Assembly (NCBI RefSeq): GCF_900111765.1
Contig: NZ_FOIB01000012.1
Location: 62,001-126,000, forward strand
DNA from: Myxococcus fulvus
GTDB taxonomy: Bacteria > Myxococcota > Myxococcia > Myxococcales > Myxococcaceae
Length of the DNA stretch: 64,000 nucleotides
Reading direction: 5' to 3'
Shown here: positions 36,461 through 45,190 of the stretch, in pieces
Position numbering within the stretch: the stretch's first letter is position 1
Layout of the letters: each line of letters starts with the position of its first letter
Notes under the pieces: generated by a model
Told to the model about the DNA's origin: nothing
The model's database searches: none
What the model saw: only the letters and a program-made list of their open reading frames with translations
Translations under genes and position numbers: made by a program

Positions 36461-38866
36461 ATGCTGAGCGACGTGTCGATGGACGTGAAGTACGCCCTGC
36501 GGACGATGCGCCAGTCGCCCGTCTTCACGGTGGCGGCGGTGCTGGTGTTGATGCTGGGCATCGGGGTGACGACGGCGCTGTTCAGCGTCGTGGACGCGGT
36601 GCTGCTGCGTCCGTTGCCCTTCCCGGAGCCTGAGCGACTGGTGGTGCTGGCCAACGAGAAGCCCGGGAAGCTGCTGGCGCGCTACAGCCTGCCCAACTAT
36701 GAGGACATCGCGGCGCGCTCCACGCAGATGCGCTCGATGACCGCGTACGGCCAACGGTTGATGAACCTCACCGGCCAGGGTGACGCCGAGCAGCTTCGCG
36801 GGGCGGTGGTGGTGGGGGACTTCTTCGGGGCCTTCGGCACGAAGCCGATGGTGGGGAGGACCTTCGTTCCCGAGGAGCGCGACGCGCGGCTGGCCGTCAT
36901 CTCGCACACGCGCTGGATGAAGGAGGGCGGCGGCGCGGGCGTGCTGGGCCGCACGATGACGCTGGGCGGTCAGCCCTACACGGTGATTGGGGTGATGCCG
37001 CCGTCCTTCGACGTGCCCTCCCACACCACCGAGGTCTGGGTGCCCTTCGACAGCCTGCCGGGCGCGGCCACGTCGGAGGAGCGCACGCAGCGGGGCTTCC
37101 GCTCCTTCTCCGTGGCGGCGAGGCTGGTCCCGGGCGCGACGCTCGAGTCGGCGCGCCACGAGCTGAAGAGCCTGGGCGAGGCGCTGCTCTCGCGGGACGA
37201 CGCCACCCTGGCGCTGGGGGTGGCTCGCTACTCGGACTCCCTCACCCACGGCGTCAGCCTGCTGCTGTGGGTGCTGCTGGGCGCGGTGTCCCTGGTGTTG
37301 CTGCTGGCGGCGGCCAACGTGGCGCACCTGCAGCTGGCGCGCGCGGCGGCGCGGCAGCGTGAGCTGGGCATCCGCGTGGCGCTGGGCGCCGGGCGCGGCC
37401 GGCTGGTGCGTCAGCTCCTCACGGAGAGCGTGCTGCTGGCGCTGATGGGCGGCGTGGGCGGCGTGCTGCTGGCGCTGTGGACCACCGACGTGCTGATGGT
37501 GCTGGGGGCCGACAAGCTGCCCCGCGCGGGCGAGGTGGTGGTGCATGGCCGCGTGCTGCTCTTCGCGCTGGCGGTGACGCTGACGACGGGCGTGGGCGTG
37601 GGCCTGGTGCCGGCGCTCCAGCGCACGCAGCTGTCGCCGGCGACGGTGCTGGGGCGCGGGGCGACGGAGAAGTCCCGGGGACGCACGCACGCGGCGCTGG
37701 TGGTCGCGGAGGTGGCGCTCGCGTTGATGCTCGTCACCGGGGCGGGGCTGATGCTCAAGAGCTTCTGGCGGATGTACCAGGCGGACCCGGGCCTGGACCC
37801 GGTGGGCGTCTTCGTGGCCCGCCTGGCGCTGCCGCAGGTCTCCTATGACACGCCGGAGCGGATGGAGGCCTTCCATCGGGAGCTGACGGCGCGGCTCGCC
37901 GCGCGTCCGGAGGTCGTGGGCGTGGGCGTGGGGGAAAGCCTCCCGGCGGGTGGCTCCATCTCCCGCTCGGGCTACTGGAAGGAGGGCACCGAGGACCCGC
38001 CGGTGCGGCCCGACGCGCTCATCAACGCCACCACGCCGGGCTTCCTGGAGGCGCTGCGCGTGCCGCTGCGGGCGGGGCGCCTGTTGACGGAGGCGGACGG
38101 CGCGAACGCGCCCCGGGTCATGGTGGTGAGCGAGCGCTTCGCGCGGGAGGTCTTCCCCGGCGAGGACCCGCTGGGCCGCCGCGTCTCCTTCGGAGGCGAC
38201 GACGCGCAAGGCAACCCGCTGTGGACGACGGTGGTGGGCGTGGTGGCGGACGTGGCGTACGCGGGGGTGGAGGCGGGGCACGAGCCCACCGCGTACATCC
38301 CCATGGCGCAGGAGCCGACGACGGACGGACAGCTCGCGGTGCGGGCGGCGCCGGGCCTGGACCCGAGGTCGCTGGAGTCGGTGGTGCGCGAGGAGCTGCG
38401 CGCGGTGGACTCCACGGTGGCGCTCGCGCGCGTGGGCACGCTGGAGGACCGGCTGGCGACGGACCTGGGACAGCCGCGCTTCCGGGCGGTGTTGCTGGGG
38501 GCCTTCGGGGTGCTGGCGCTGGTGCTCGCGGCGGTGGGCATCTACGGCGTGATGTCCTACTCGGTGGCGCAGCGCTCGCACGAGATGGGCGTGCGGCTGG
38601 CACTGGGCGCGCGGGGCGCGGACGTGCTGTGGCTGGTGGTGGGGCAGGCGCTGCGGCGGGTGGGGCTGGGGTTGGGCCTGGGGCTGCTGGGTGCGCTGGC
38701 GGCCCACCGCTTCATGGAGGGCCTGCTGTACGGGATGGGCGCATTGGATGTTCCGGTGTTGGCTGGCGTCGCGCTGCTGCTATTGGGGACCGCTTGGCTG
38801 GCGAGCTGGCTCCCTGCCCGCAGGGCGGCCAACGTGGACCCCGCGTCGGTGCTTCGTCGCGGCTGA
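36461..38866 (+). CDS. ABC permease, ~800-residue MacB/FtsX type, third copy
   Basis: An 801-residue permease, MacB_PCD plus FtsX twice, starting MLSDVSMDVKYALRTMRQSP. It is clearly the same family as the two earlier permeases but more diverged: residues 20-45 are VFTVAAVLVLMLGIGVTTALFS. The C-terminal part (SYSVAQRSHEMGVRLALGAR) is conserved. It follows the second ATPase after 19 bases, suggesting a second exporter unit: ATPase 1 with copies 1 and 2, ATPase 2 with copy 3. Confidence 0.9.
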   Translation: MLSDVSMDVKYALRTMRQSPVFTVAAVLVLMLGIGVTTALFSVVDAVLLRPLPFPEPERLVVLANEKPGKLLARYSLPNYEDIAARSTQMRSMTAYGQRLMNLTGQGDAEQLRGAVVVGDFFGAFGTKPMVGRTFVPEERDARLAVISHTRWMKEGGGAGVLGRTMTLGGQPYTVIGVMPPSFDVPSHTTEVWVPFDSLPGAATSEERTQRGFRSFSVAARLVPGATLESARHELKSLGEALLSRDDATLALGVARYSDSLTHGVSLLLWVLLGAVSLVLLLAAANVAHLQLARAAARQRELGIRVALGAGRGRLVRQLLTESVLLALMGGVGGVLLALWTTDVLMVLGADKLPRAGEVVVHGRVLLFALAVTLTTGVGVGLVPALQRTQLSPATVLGRGATEKSRGRTHAALVVAEVALALMLVTGAGLMLKSFWRMYQADPGLDPVGVFVARLALPQVSYDTPERMEAFHRELTARLAARPEVVGVGVGESLPAGGSISRSGYWKEGTEDPPVRPDALINATTPGFLEALRVPLRAGRLLTEADGANAPRVMVVSERFAREVFPGEDPLGRRVSFGGDDAQGNPLWTTVVGVVADVAYAGVEAGHEPTAYIPMAQEPTTDGQLAVRAAPGLDPRSLESVVREELRAVDSTVALARVGTLEDRLATDLGQPRFRAVLLGAFGVLALVLAAVGIYGVMSYSVAQRSHEMGVRLALGARGADVLWLVVGQALRRVGLGLGLGLLGALAAHRFMEGLLYGMGALDVPVLAGVALLLLGTAWLASWLPARRAANVDPASVLRRG

Positions 38867-38899
38867 GTCACTTCCTTTCTGGCACTCTCTTTCTCCTGG

Positions 38900-40351
38900 A
38901 TGACCTCCGTGTCCGAGTCACTCTCTGTTTCCGTTCCCACCCCCGTCCCCCCGTCGCCGGCCCCGGTGGCCGCCGCGAGGCCCTCGCGCATCCTCATCGC
39001 GGACGACCAGGCCGACGTGCTGGAGGCCCTGCGCCTGCTGCTCAAGCGTGACGGCCACACCGTCGTCACCGCGCAGTCGCCTGCCGGAGCGCTCGCCACG
39101 CTGGAGGCCGAGGACGTGGACCTGGTCCTGATGGACCTGAACTACGCGCGCGACACGACGTCCGGCAAGGAGGGCATGGACCTGCTCGGCCGCATCCGCG
39201 CGCAGGACGCGTCGCTGCCGGTGGTGGTGATGACGGCGTGGAGCAGCGTGGAGGGCGCGGTGGAGGCCATGCGCGGCGGCGCGCGCGACTACGTGCAGAA
39301 GCCGTGGGACAACACGCGGCTGCTCGCCACGCTGCGCACGCAGCTGGAGCTGAGCCGCGCGCTCAAGCGCAGCCGCCGGCTGGAGGAGGAGAACCAGCAC
39401 CTGCGCCGGGGCCAGGGCGGGCTGCCGAACCTGGTCTCCGAGTCGCGCGCGATGGTGCCGGTGCGCCGCATGATTGAGCGCGTGGCGCCGTCGGCCGCCA
39501 ACGTGCTGGTGACGGGGGAGCACGGCACGGGCAAGGAGGTGGTGGCCAGGCTGCTGCACGCGTCCTCCACGCGCGCGGACCGGGCCTTCGTGGCGGTGAA
39601 CTCCGGCGGCCTGTCGGAGGGGGTCTTCGAGAGCGAGCTGTTCGGCCACGTGAAGGGCGCCTTCACGGACGCGAAGACGGACCGCATCGGCTGTTTCGAG
39701 CTGGCGGACGGCGGCACGCTGTTCCTGGACGAAATCGGGAACATGCCGCTGTCGCAGCAGGCGAAGCTCTTGCGCGTGCTGCAGACGGGCGAGCTGCACC
39801 CGGTGGGCTCGTCGAAGACGCGGCGGGTGGACGTGCGCGTGGTGAGCGCGACGAACGTGGACCTGCCCAAGGCGGTGGCAGAGGGCCGCTTCCGCGAGGA
39901 CCTGCTGTACCGCCTCAACACGGTGGAGGTGCCGCTGCCGGCGCTGCGTGAGCGGCGCGAGGACATCCCGCTGCTCGCGGCGCACTTCCTGGCCGAGCAC
40001 GGCAAGCGCTACGGGCGCCATGACGTGCGGATGTCGGCGGGGGCGCTGGAGGCGCTCTTGTCCTATCCGTGGCCGGGCAACGTGCGCGAGCTGGAGCACG
40101 CGGTGGAGCGCTCGCTGCTGATGGCGGTGGGCAACGAGGTGACGGCGGAGGATTTGCTGCTCCGCCGGGCGGGGCGTGAGGGGCTGTCGCGGCTGGAGGA
40201 GATGACGCTGGAGGAGGTGGAGCGCTACCTCATCGAGCGGGCGCTGGCGCGGCACGAGGGCAACGTGAGCGAGGCGGCGAAGGGGCTGGGCCTGTCGCGC
40301 AGCGCGCTGTACCGTCGGCTCCAGTACTACGGCATCAAGGGAGCAAGGTGA
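38900..40351 (+). CDS. NtrC-type sigma54-dependent response regulator
   Basis: A 483-residue activator. A Pro/Val-rich start (1-27) is followed by the receiver: DD at 35-36, phosphorylated Asp79 and Lys134. The AAA+ domain has Walker A GEHGTGKE (206-213) and Walker B TLFLDE (273-278). The sigma54-contacting loop reads GAFTDA (253-258) instead of the canonical GAFTGA. FREDLLYRLN and the Fis-type helix-turn-helix (NVSEAAKGLGLSRSALYRRL) follow. It is 34 bases after the third permease and overlaps the kinase start, so a -24/-12 promoter in front of the operon fits autoregulation. Confidence 0.93.
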   Translation: MTSVSESLSVSVPTPVPPSPAPVAAARPSRILIADDQADVLEALRLLLKRDGHTVVTAQSPAGALATLEAEDVDLVLMDLNYARDTTSGKEGMDLLGRIRAQDASLPVVVMTAWSSVEGAVEAMRGGARDYVQKPWDNTRLLATLRTQLELSRALKRSRRLEEENQHLRRGQGGLPNLVSESRAMVPVRRMIERVAPSAANVLVTGEHGTGKEVVARLLHASSTRADRAFVAVNSGGLSEGVFESELFGHVKGAFTDAKTDRIGCFELADGGTLFLDEIGNMPLSQQAKLLRVLQTGELHPVGSSKTRRVDVRVVSATNVDLPKAVAEGRFREDLLYRLNTVEVPLPALRERREDIPLLAAHFLAEHGKRYGRHDVRMSAGALEALLSYPWPGNVRELEHAVERSLLMAVGNEVTAEDLLLRRAGREGLSRLEEMTLEEVERYLIERALARHEGNVSEAAKGLGLSRSALYRRLQYYGIKGAR

Positions 40352-41706
40352 GGCGCGAGCGCGGGCCCTGGCCACATGACCTGCAGGTGCTGGCCCTGAC
40401 GTGGCTGGCGGGACTGCCGGGCGGGGTGGCGTCGCTCGCGCTGGTGTGGACGGGAGACTTCTCGTCGAAGGTCCGCTGGACGCTCACCACGCTGGTGGTG
40501 GGCATCTTCCTGGGCGTGGGGCTCCTGGTGCGCGAGCGGGTGATGCGGCCGCTGCACGCGGTGGCGAACCTGTTGGCCGCGCTGCGCGAGGGGGACTACT
40601 CGACGCGCGGGCGTGGGGCTCGGGCGGGTGACGCGCTGGGCGAGGTGCTGCTGGAGGTGAACGCGCTGGGCGACACCTTGCGCGAGCAGCGGCTGGGGGC
40701 GTTGGAGGCGGGGGCGCTGCTCGAGCAGGTGATGGAGGAGATCGACGTCACGGTGCTGGCCTTCGACGTGGCGGGGACGCTGCGGTTGGTGAACCGGGCG
40801 GGTGAGAAGCTGTTGGGCCAGTCGCGCTCGCAGTTGATGGGGAAGGGCGCGGGCTCGGTGGGGCTGGCGGACCTGTTGGAGGGCCCGGCGCCGCGCAGGC
40901 TGTCGCGCACCTTCGCGGAGGAGGGCGGGCCGTACGAGCTGCGGCGCGGGGCGTTCCGTCAGGGCGGGCTGCCGCATCACCTGGTGGTGATTGCCGATTT
41001 GCGACTGGCGTTGCGCGAGCAGGAGCGCGAGGCGTGGCGCCGGCTGGTGCGCGTGTTGAGCCATGAAATCAACAACTCGCTGGCGCCCATCCAGTCCATC
41101 GCGGAGGCGCTGCGGGACACGCTGGTGATGGAGCCTCGGCCGTCGGACTGGGAGGACGACGCGAAGAGCGGGCTGGGAATCGTGGCGAGGCGCTCGGAGG
41201 CGCTGGCGCGGTTCATGTCCGCGTATGCGCGGCTGGCCAGGCTGCCGCCGCCCGTGCTGCGAGGCGTGGAGGTGGACGGGTGGGTGCGGCGCGTGGCGGC
41301 GCTGGAGCACCGCAAGTCCGTGGCGGTGCGGACGGGGCCGTCGTTGGTGGTGCGGGGGGACTCGGACCAATTGGAGCAGTTGCTCATCAACCTGGTGCGC
41401 AACGCCGTGGACGCGGTGCTGGCGGAGCCGCGCGGGGGCGACGTCTGGGTGTCGTGGGCGGTGTTGTCGCCGGGGGCGGTGGAGGTCTGGGTGGAGGACG
41501 AGGGCCCGGGGCTGGCGGACACGGGGAACCTGTTCGTGCCGTTCTTCACGACGAAGCCGCAGGGTAGCGGCATCGGCCTGGCGCTGAGTCAGCAGATTGC
41601 CGAGGCGCACGGTGGGACGCTGCGCCTGGAGAACCGTCCGGAGGGACGCGGGTGCCGGGCCCGGCTGCGGCTCCCGCTGGAGGCGCGCGCGGCGATGGTG
41701 GGGTGA
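40348..41706 (+). CDS. Membrane sensor histidine kinase (NtrY-like)
   Basis: A 452-residue kinase. Two transmembrane segments (about 15-33 and 45-62) bound a tiny external loop, so it probably senses the membrane or an internal signal. A HAMP-like linker (63-115) and a PAS-like domain (125-215) follow. The H-box is LSHEINNSLAPI with His239, the N-box LVRNAVDAVL, and the G-boxes DEGPGLAD and GSGIGLALS. GTG 40348 overlaps the regulator stop (GTGA), so kinase and regulator are coupled. It converges with the VOC gene, 7 bases apart. Confidence 0.92.
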   Translation: MRRERGPWPHDLQVLALTWLAGLPGGVASLALVWTGDFSSKVRWTLTTLVVGIFLGVGLLVRERVMRPLHAVANLLAALREGDYSTRGRGARAGDALGEVLLEVNALGDTLREQRLGALEAGALLEQVMEEIDVTVLAFDVAGTLRLVNRAGEKLLGQSRSQLMGKGAGSVGLADLLEGPAPRRLSRTFAEEGGPYELRRGAFRQGGLPHHLVVIADLRLALREQEREAWRRLVRVLSHEINNSLAPIQSIAEALRDTLVMEPRPSDWEDDAKSGLGIVARRSEALARFMSAYARLARLPPPVLRGVEVDGWVRRVAALEHRKSVAVRTGPSLVVRGDSDQLEQLLINLVRNAVDAVLAEPRGGDVWVSWAVLSPGAVEVWVEDEGPGLADTGNLFVPFFTTKPQGSGIGLALSQQIAEAHGGTLRLENRPEGRGCRARLRLPLEARAAMVG

Positions 41707-41713
41707 GGGTGGT

Positions 41714-42154
41714 TCAGCGCAGCTCCTCGGCCAGGGCGACGATGATGCCCGAGGGGCCTCGCAGGTAGCAGAGCAGGTAGAGGTCCTGGTAGCGGGCGAC
41801 CTCGCCGACGAGCTCGGCGCCGTGTTTGCGCAGGCGGGTGACGACGTCGTGAATGTCGTCGACGGCGAACATGATGCGCCGCAGGCCCAGGATGTTGGCG
41901 GGAGCGTCCTTCGGGTCGCCGTGGGTCGCGGTCGGGTGGTGGAACTTCGTCAGCTCGAGGCGGGTCTGGCCATTCGGGGTCCGCATCATCGCGATGTCGA
42001 CCTGGACGTTCTCGAGTCCGACGACGCGGTCGACCCAGTCACCGGCGACGGGCATCTCGGCCTGGAGCTCCAGGCCCAGCTCGGTGAAGAAGGCGATGGC
42101 CGCCGGGAGGTCCTCGACGACGATGCCGATGTTGTCCAAGCGCTTGACGGTCAT
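41714..42154 (-). CDS. VOC-superfamily (glyoxalase/bleomycin-resistance-like) protein
   Basis: A 146-residue dimeric-type fold: KRLDNIGIVVEDLPAAIAFF at the start and RIMFAVDDIHDVVTRLRKHG in the second half, each a beta-alpha-beta-beta-beta unit. Metal ligands are probably His/Glu (LDNIG replaces the usual LxHxG, so the first histidine may be missing; LELTKF supplies a glutamate). The reaction is unknown; relatives include glyoxalases and lyases. AGGAG precedes ATG 42154. Confidence 0.82.
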   Translation of the reverse strand: MTVKRLDNIGIVVEDLPAAIAFFTELGLELQAEMPVAGDWVDRVVGLENVQVDIAMMRTPNGQTRLELTKFHHPTATHGDPKDAPANILGLRRIMFAVDDIHDVVTRLRKHGAELVGEVARYQDLYLLCYLRGPSGIIVALAEELR

Positions 42155-42312
42155 GTGCTCGCTCCTGGGGGGATGGGGGCTCTCGCGGGGCAGCATCGCT
42201 CAGGGCGTTCCGGTGTGTGGCGCGAAGATGCGTGTGAGTCGTTGCCCGGTGGGGCGTCCGCGTGGATGCAAAGGCAGGAGTGGTGAGAGGGTGGGTCCCA
42301 GGGGACATGATT

Positions 42313-42332
42313 GTCAGGCTGGCACGCCTGAC
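42313..42332. promoter_or_regulatory. Palindrome upstream of the cysteine-rich lipoprotein
   Basis: GTCAGGC (42313-42319) and GCCTGAC (42326-42332) are exact complements around TGGCAC, 63 bases before the ATG. It is a candidate operator or small hairpin. Confidence 0.3.
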
Positions 42333-42394
42333 TGAGGATGAGGGTGGCTCGAACATCCCTGGCTCGCACAGCTCCACGAAACGGGAGGGCTGCC

Positions 42395-42790
42395 ATGACG
42401 TGCTTGAAGTGGTGGGTTTGGGCCTGTGCTGTGAGTCTGGTGATGGGATGTGGAAGTCCGTCGACCGAGGTCGCTGTCGAGGGCGAGGCGCTGGAGTCGT
42501 CCTCGCAAGAGCTCGCGGTCTGTACCGCGCTCTGTTCCTCGGGCTCGGTCAGTTGTCCGGCGGGGACTTCGACGTGCACGACGACGGACTACCAGGGCGT
42601 GACGTGCGACGGGGTCTTCACGCCGTGCCCCTCCGGGCCACCTGGGTGCATTGACGATACGCCCTGCAAGTTCGTGCACCGGTCGGAGTGCTCTGGGGAG
42701 GAGACGAGGAGGAGGTGCTGTTATCCGGTCGATATTCCTGGAAGCTGCATCTGCGTGGGGCGTTGGCAGTGCGATCCGGATTGGCCGTAG
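42395..42790 (+). CDS. Small cysteine-rich lipoprotein
   Basis: 131 residues. The signal WWVWACAVSLVMGCGS ends in the lipobox VMGC. The mature part has more than ten cysteines in short spacing (AVCTALCSSGSVSCPAG, VTCDG, RRCCYP, SCICVG), suggesting a disulfide-knotted surface protein. Similar small cysteine-rich lipoproteins recur in myxobacteria, but none has a known role that I can name. ATG 42395 has GGAGG at 5-9 bases upstream. Confidence 0.75.
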   Translation: MTCLKWWVWACAVSLVMGCGSPSTEVAVEGEALESSSQELAVCTALCSSGSVSCPAGTSTCTTTDYQGVTCDGVFTPCPSGPPGCIDDTPCKFVHRSECSGEETRRRCCYPVDIPGSCICVGRWQCDPDWP

Positions 42791-42909
42791 CCGGTTTGCC
42801 TGTGAGTGATTGAGTCAGGACACCTCGGGCGGGCGATTCGAGTGCTCGCCTGAGGTGTCTGTCGCAGGCTCGCCGCGCGAGAAGCCACGCGGCGAGGAAC
42901 AGGCGACGC

Positions 42910-43182
42910 TCAGAAGCCGCAGCAGGTGATGTACTGGTCCTGGCACACGGCGCGGCACGCGGCGTCGCCGTTGCAGCCGGCGACACAGGCGACCCGGGCC
43001 GGGCCGCAGTACGAGGGACACGCGGCCGTGGGGCCCGGCGGCGCCAGCTCCTGCGCGGTGTGCGCGACGACACAGACCTGCTCGCCGGCCTCGAGGCTCG
43101 TCACCTCTGCTCCGCTCGTGGCGACGACGCCCATCAGGCCCACCAGCATCACCACCGCGGACATGAACACCTTGTTCAGCAT
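42910..43182 (-). CDS. Small secreted cysteine-rich protein
   Basis: 90 residues with a signal peptide (FMSAVVMLVGLMGVVATSG). The mature part of about 65 residues holds nine cysteines, among them CPSYCGPARVACVAGCNG and the terminal CCGF. GGAGG precedes ATG 43182 at ideal spacing. It is not recognised; shape and spacing suggest an exported disulfide-rich peptide such as an adhesin, inhibitor or toxin-like factor, none of which is shown. Confidence 0.72.
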   Translation of the reverse strand: MLNKVFMSAVVMLVGLMGVVATSGAEVTSLEAGEQVCVVAHTAQELAPPGPTAACPSYCGPARVACVAGCNGDAACRAVCQDQYITCCGF

Positions 43183-43312
43183 GGGGCTTCCTCCAGGTTG
43201 CGTGGAACCGCGCCTGCGCCGCATCGCGTGAGCCCCGAGGGACTCACGAGTGACAGGCGTTGCGTGCATTCCAGCACAGAGACCTGCCCTGGAGGGACGG
43301 GTGTCCGGAGAC

Positions 43313-43837
43313 TCAGGCCACCTGGGCGCCGCTGTCGGGCGGAGCGTCGTAGTCGGGGGTGAGGTCGACCACGTTCACGGTGACCAGGTGGTAGACGATG
43401 ACGTTGCTCACCCAGAAGAACATGGCCGCGTAGTGCACGTAGATGAGCGGCGAGCCCGGCCACACCTGCAGGGGATGGTCGAACATGTTGGCGGCCATGT
43501 AGCCGCCGAACCACTCGCCCATGAAGCAGACCACGGCGCCGATGCCCACGCGCGTCCAGACCTTCACGCGGCGCGGGTAGAACCAGAAGTAGTGCAGGGT
43601 CCACAAGAGGCCCACGCACCCGGCCCACAGAATCATGCTGCCGAAGGAGAACCAATGGTACGGCGACTTCGGATAGTGCCAGCCCCAGTCGCCATTCATC
43701 CACCGCCAGGCCACGTTCTGGGACAGCTCCATGAACCAGAACAGCGGTGCCACGTAGAGCACCTGCGTCATGAGGACCCTGAGGAAGCAGCTCAGCGTCT
43801 TCCAGAGCCTCATCGTGGACCCGTCGAGCGAAATCAT
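43313..43837 (-). CDS. Four-helix integral membrane protein of unknown function
   Basis: 174 residues with four hydrophobic segments rich in Trp, Phe and Tyr (VLMTQVLYVAPLFWFMELS, MILWAGCVGLLWTLHYFWF, VGIGAVVCFMGEWFGGYMA and a fourth near 130). The soluble tail VDLTPDYDAPPDSGAQVA is acidic. No family is recognised. ATG 43837 is used because no site supports the longer frame. It stands alone between divergent and convergent neighbours. Confidence 0.7.
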   Translation of the reverse strand: MISLDGSTMRLWKTLSCFLRVLMTQVLYVAPLFWFMELSQNVAWRWMNGDWGWHYPKSPYHWFSFGSMILWAGCVGLLWTLHYFWFYPRRVKVWTRVGIGAVVCFMGEWFGGYMAANMFDHPLQVWPGSPLIYVHYAAMFFWVSNVIVYHLVTVNVVDLTPDYDAPPDSGAQVA

Positions 43838-44065
43838 GCCTTTGTCCCCCCCGTGTCTCGGCCTGGTTGACCGAGGGCTGTTCACTTCACAGAACGCAAG
43901 AAGTCGCATGTCTTGAGACGAACGTGGGCGACAACCCGTTGTCTCCTGACGCCACGACGTTGCGCACCGGCAACGCGCTGCACAGCGCGCGTCGTGTCAC
44001 GTGGACGTGAAACCCGTGAGGATGCGGGGGCTTACGGTGCCTCGATGGGCAGAAGGTGCCGTGCG

Positions 44066-44512
44066 TCATAGCCAGCGGCGCACGGCGCGCTGGTATTCGA
44101 CATATCGGGCGCCGAACTTGCGGAGCAGGGCCTGTTCCTCGACGCGGATGTACCAGAAGTGGGTGAGCAGGACGAAGGCGGCGAGGATGAGGAAGGGGGA
44201 AGCGGACCCCAGGGCAATGGCGAGCCCGAGGAGGCTGGTGACGAAGCCCAGGTACATGGGGTTGCGGGTGAAGCGGAACAGGCCCTCGCGGGTGAGGGTG
44301 CCGGGCTCCTCGAAGGTGTTGATGTTGGTGCCCAGCTTCTTGAAGAGTCGCGCATGCCATTGCGCGACCACGATGCCCCCCAGGACGAGGGCGCCGCCGA
44401 GCCAGCGGGAGGGACGTCCCCACAGCTCGAGCAGTGGCGCGGTTCGGTGCAAGAGGACCATGAGGGACATGGAGGCCAGCAAAACCACGGGGGGAAGGAA
44501 GAGGGCGCGCAT
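44066..44512 (-). CDS. Isoprenylcysteine-carboxyl-methyltransferase-like (PEMT/NnrU-type) membrane protein
   Basis: 148 residues, four transmembrane segments. The C-terminal core LFRFTRNPMYLGFVTSLLG and VEEQALLRKFGARYVEYQR is the signature of the isoprenylcysteine methyltransferase/PEMT superfamily: RNPMY with the SAM-binding surface and the ExxxxxxFG..Y tail. The bacterial substrate is unknown. GGAG precedes ATG 44512. Divergent from the Crp/Fnr regulator by 90 bases, so that regulator may control it. Confidence 0.85.
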   Translation of the reverse strand: MRALFLPPVVLLASMSLMVLLHRTAPLLELWGRPSRWLGGALVLGGIVVAQWHARLFKKLGTNINTFEEPGTLTREGLFRFTRNPMYLGFVTSLLGLAIALGSASPFLILAAFVLLTHFWYIRVEEQALLRKFGARYVEYQRAVRRWL

Positions 44513-44602
44513 CGTGTGTCTCCGTCGAGTCGTGCCGACGAGTCTTCCGGCGCGCGAGGTGGGCGTCGTTAACCCGGGTTTACGTTGGAGGGAGCCGCGG
44601 CG

Positions 44603-45190
44603 ATGACGACGGCGAGGGAGGTGCTGCGGGGGCTGGCGGGAAGCGCGCTGCCCGAGTGGGACACGGTAGCGCCGCTGTTGCGCGCGAGGACGTTGCGCAA
44701 GGGGGAGTTCCTCTTCCACGTGGGGGAAGTGAGGCCGTGCATCTTCATCGTCACGAAGGGGTTGGTGAAGATGGTCTACGAGACGACCGAGGGGCGGGCG
44801 TGGGTGAAGGCGTTCGCGGGGGAGGGGACGTGCTTCGCGAGCCTGGTGGCCCTGGCACCTGGAGGCGTCACGAGCTTCTCCACGCAGGCGGTGGTGGAGT
44901 CGCGGGTGGAGCAGCTCGACTTCGCGCAGGTGCGGCGGCTGGCCGCGCATCACCTGGAATGGCAGCGGGCGGTGAGCCGGGCGTTCGAGGTGTATGGGCT
45001 GCGCAAGGAGAAGCGGGAGATGGAACTGCTCACGCTGTCCGCCGAGGAGCGCTACCAGCGCTTCCTCGACGAGCATCCGGAGCTGGCGCCGCTGCTGGCA
45101 CAGCGGGACATCGCGAGCTACATCCGGGTGACGCCCGTGGCGCTGAGCCGCATCCGCGCGCGGATGCGCGGGCGGCGGCGCGTGTCATGA
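44603..45190 (+). CDS. Crp/Fnr-family transcriptional regulator
   Basis: 195 residues. A cyclic-nucleotide-binding-type domain (about 15-120: LRKGEFLFHVGEVRPCIFIV, GLVKMVYETTEGR) is joined to a winged helix (about 150-190: LAQRDIASYIRVTPVALSRIRAR, the recognition helix being PVALSRIR). No cysteine pattern for an iron-sulfur cluster is seen. ATG 44603 has GGAGGG 13 bases upstream. The stop overlaps the 3' end of the Mrr remnant by 6 bases. Likely local regulator of the divergent methyltransferase-like gene. Confidence 0.88.
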   Translation: MTTAREVLRGLAGSALPEWDTVAPLLRARTLRKGEFLFHVGEVRPCIFIVTKGLVKMVYETTEGRAWVKAFAGEGTCFASLVALAPGGVTSFSTQAVVESRVEQLDFAQVRRLAAHHLEWQRAVSRAFEVYGLRKEKREMELLTLSAEERYQRFLDEHPELAPLLAQRDIASYIRVTPVALSRIRARMRGRRRVS

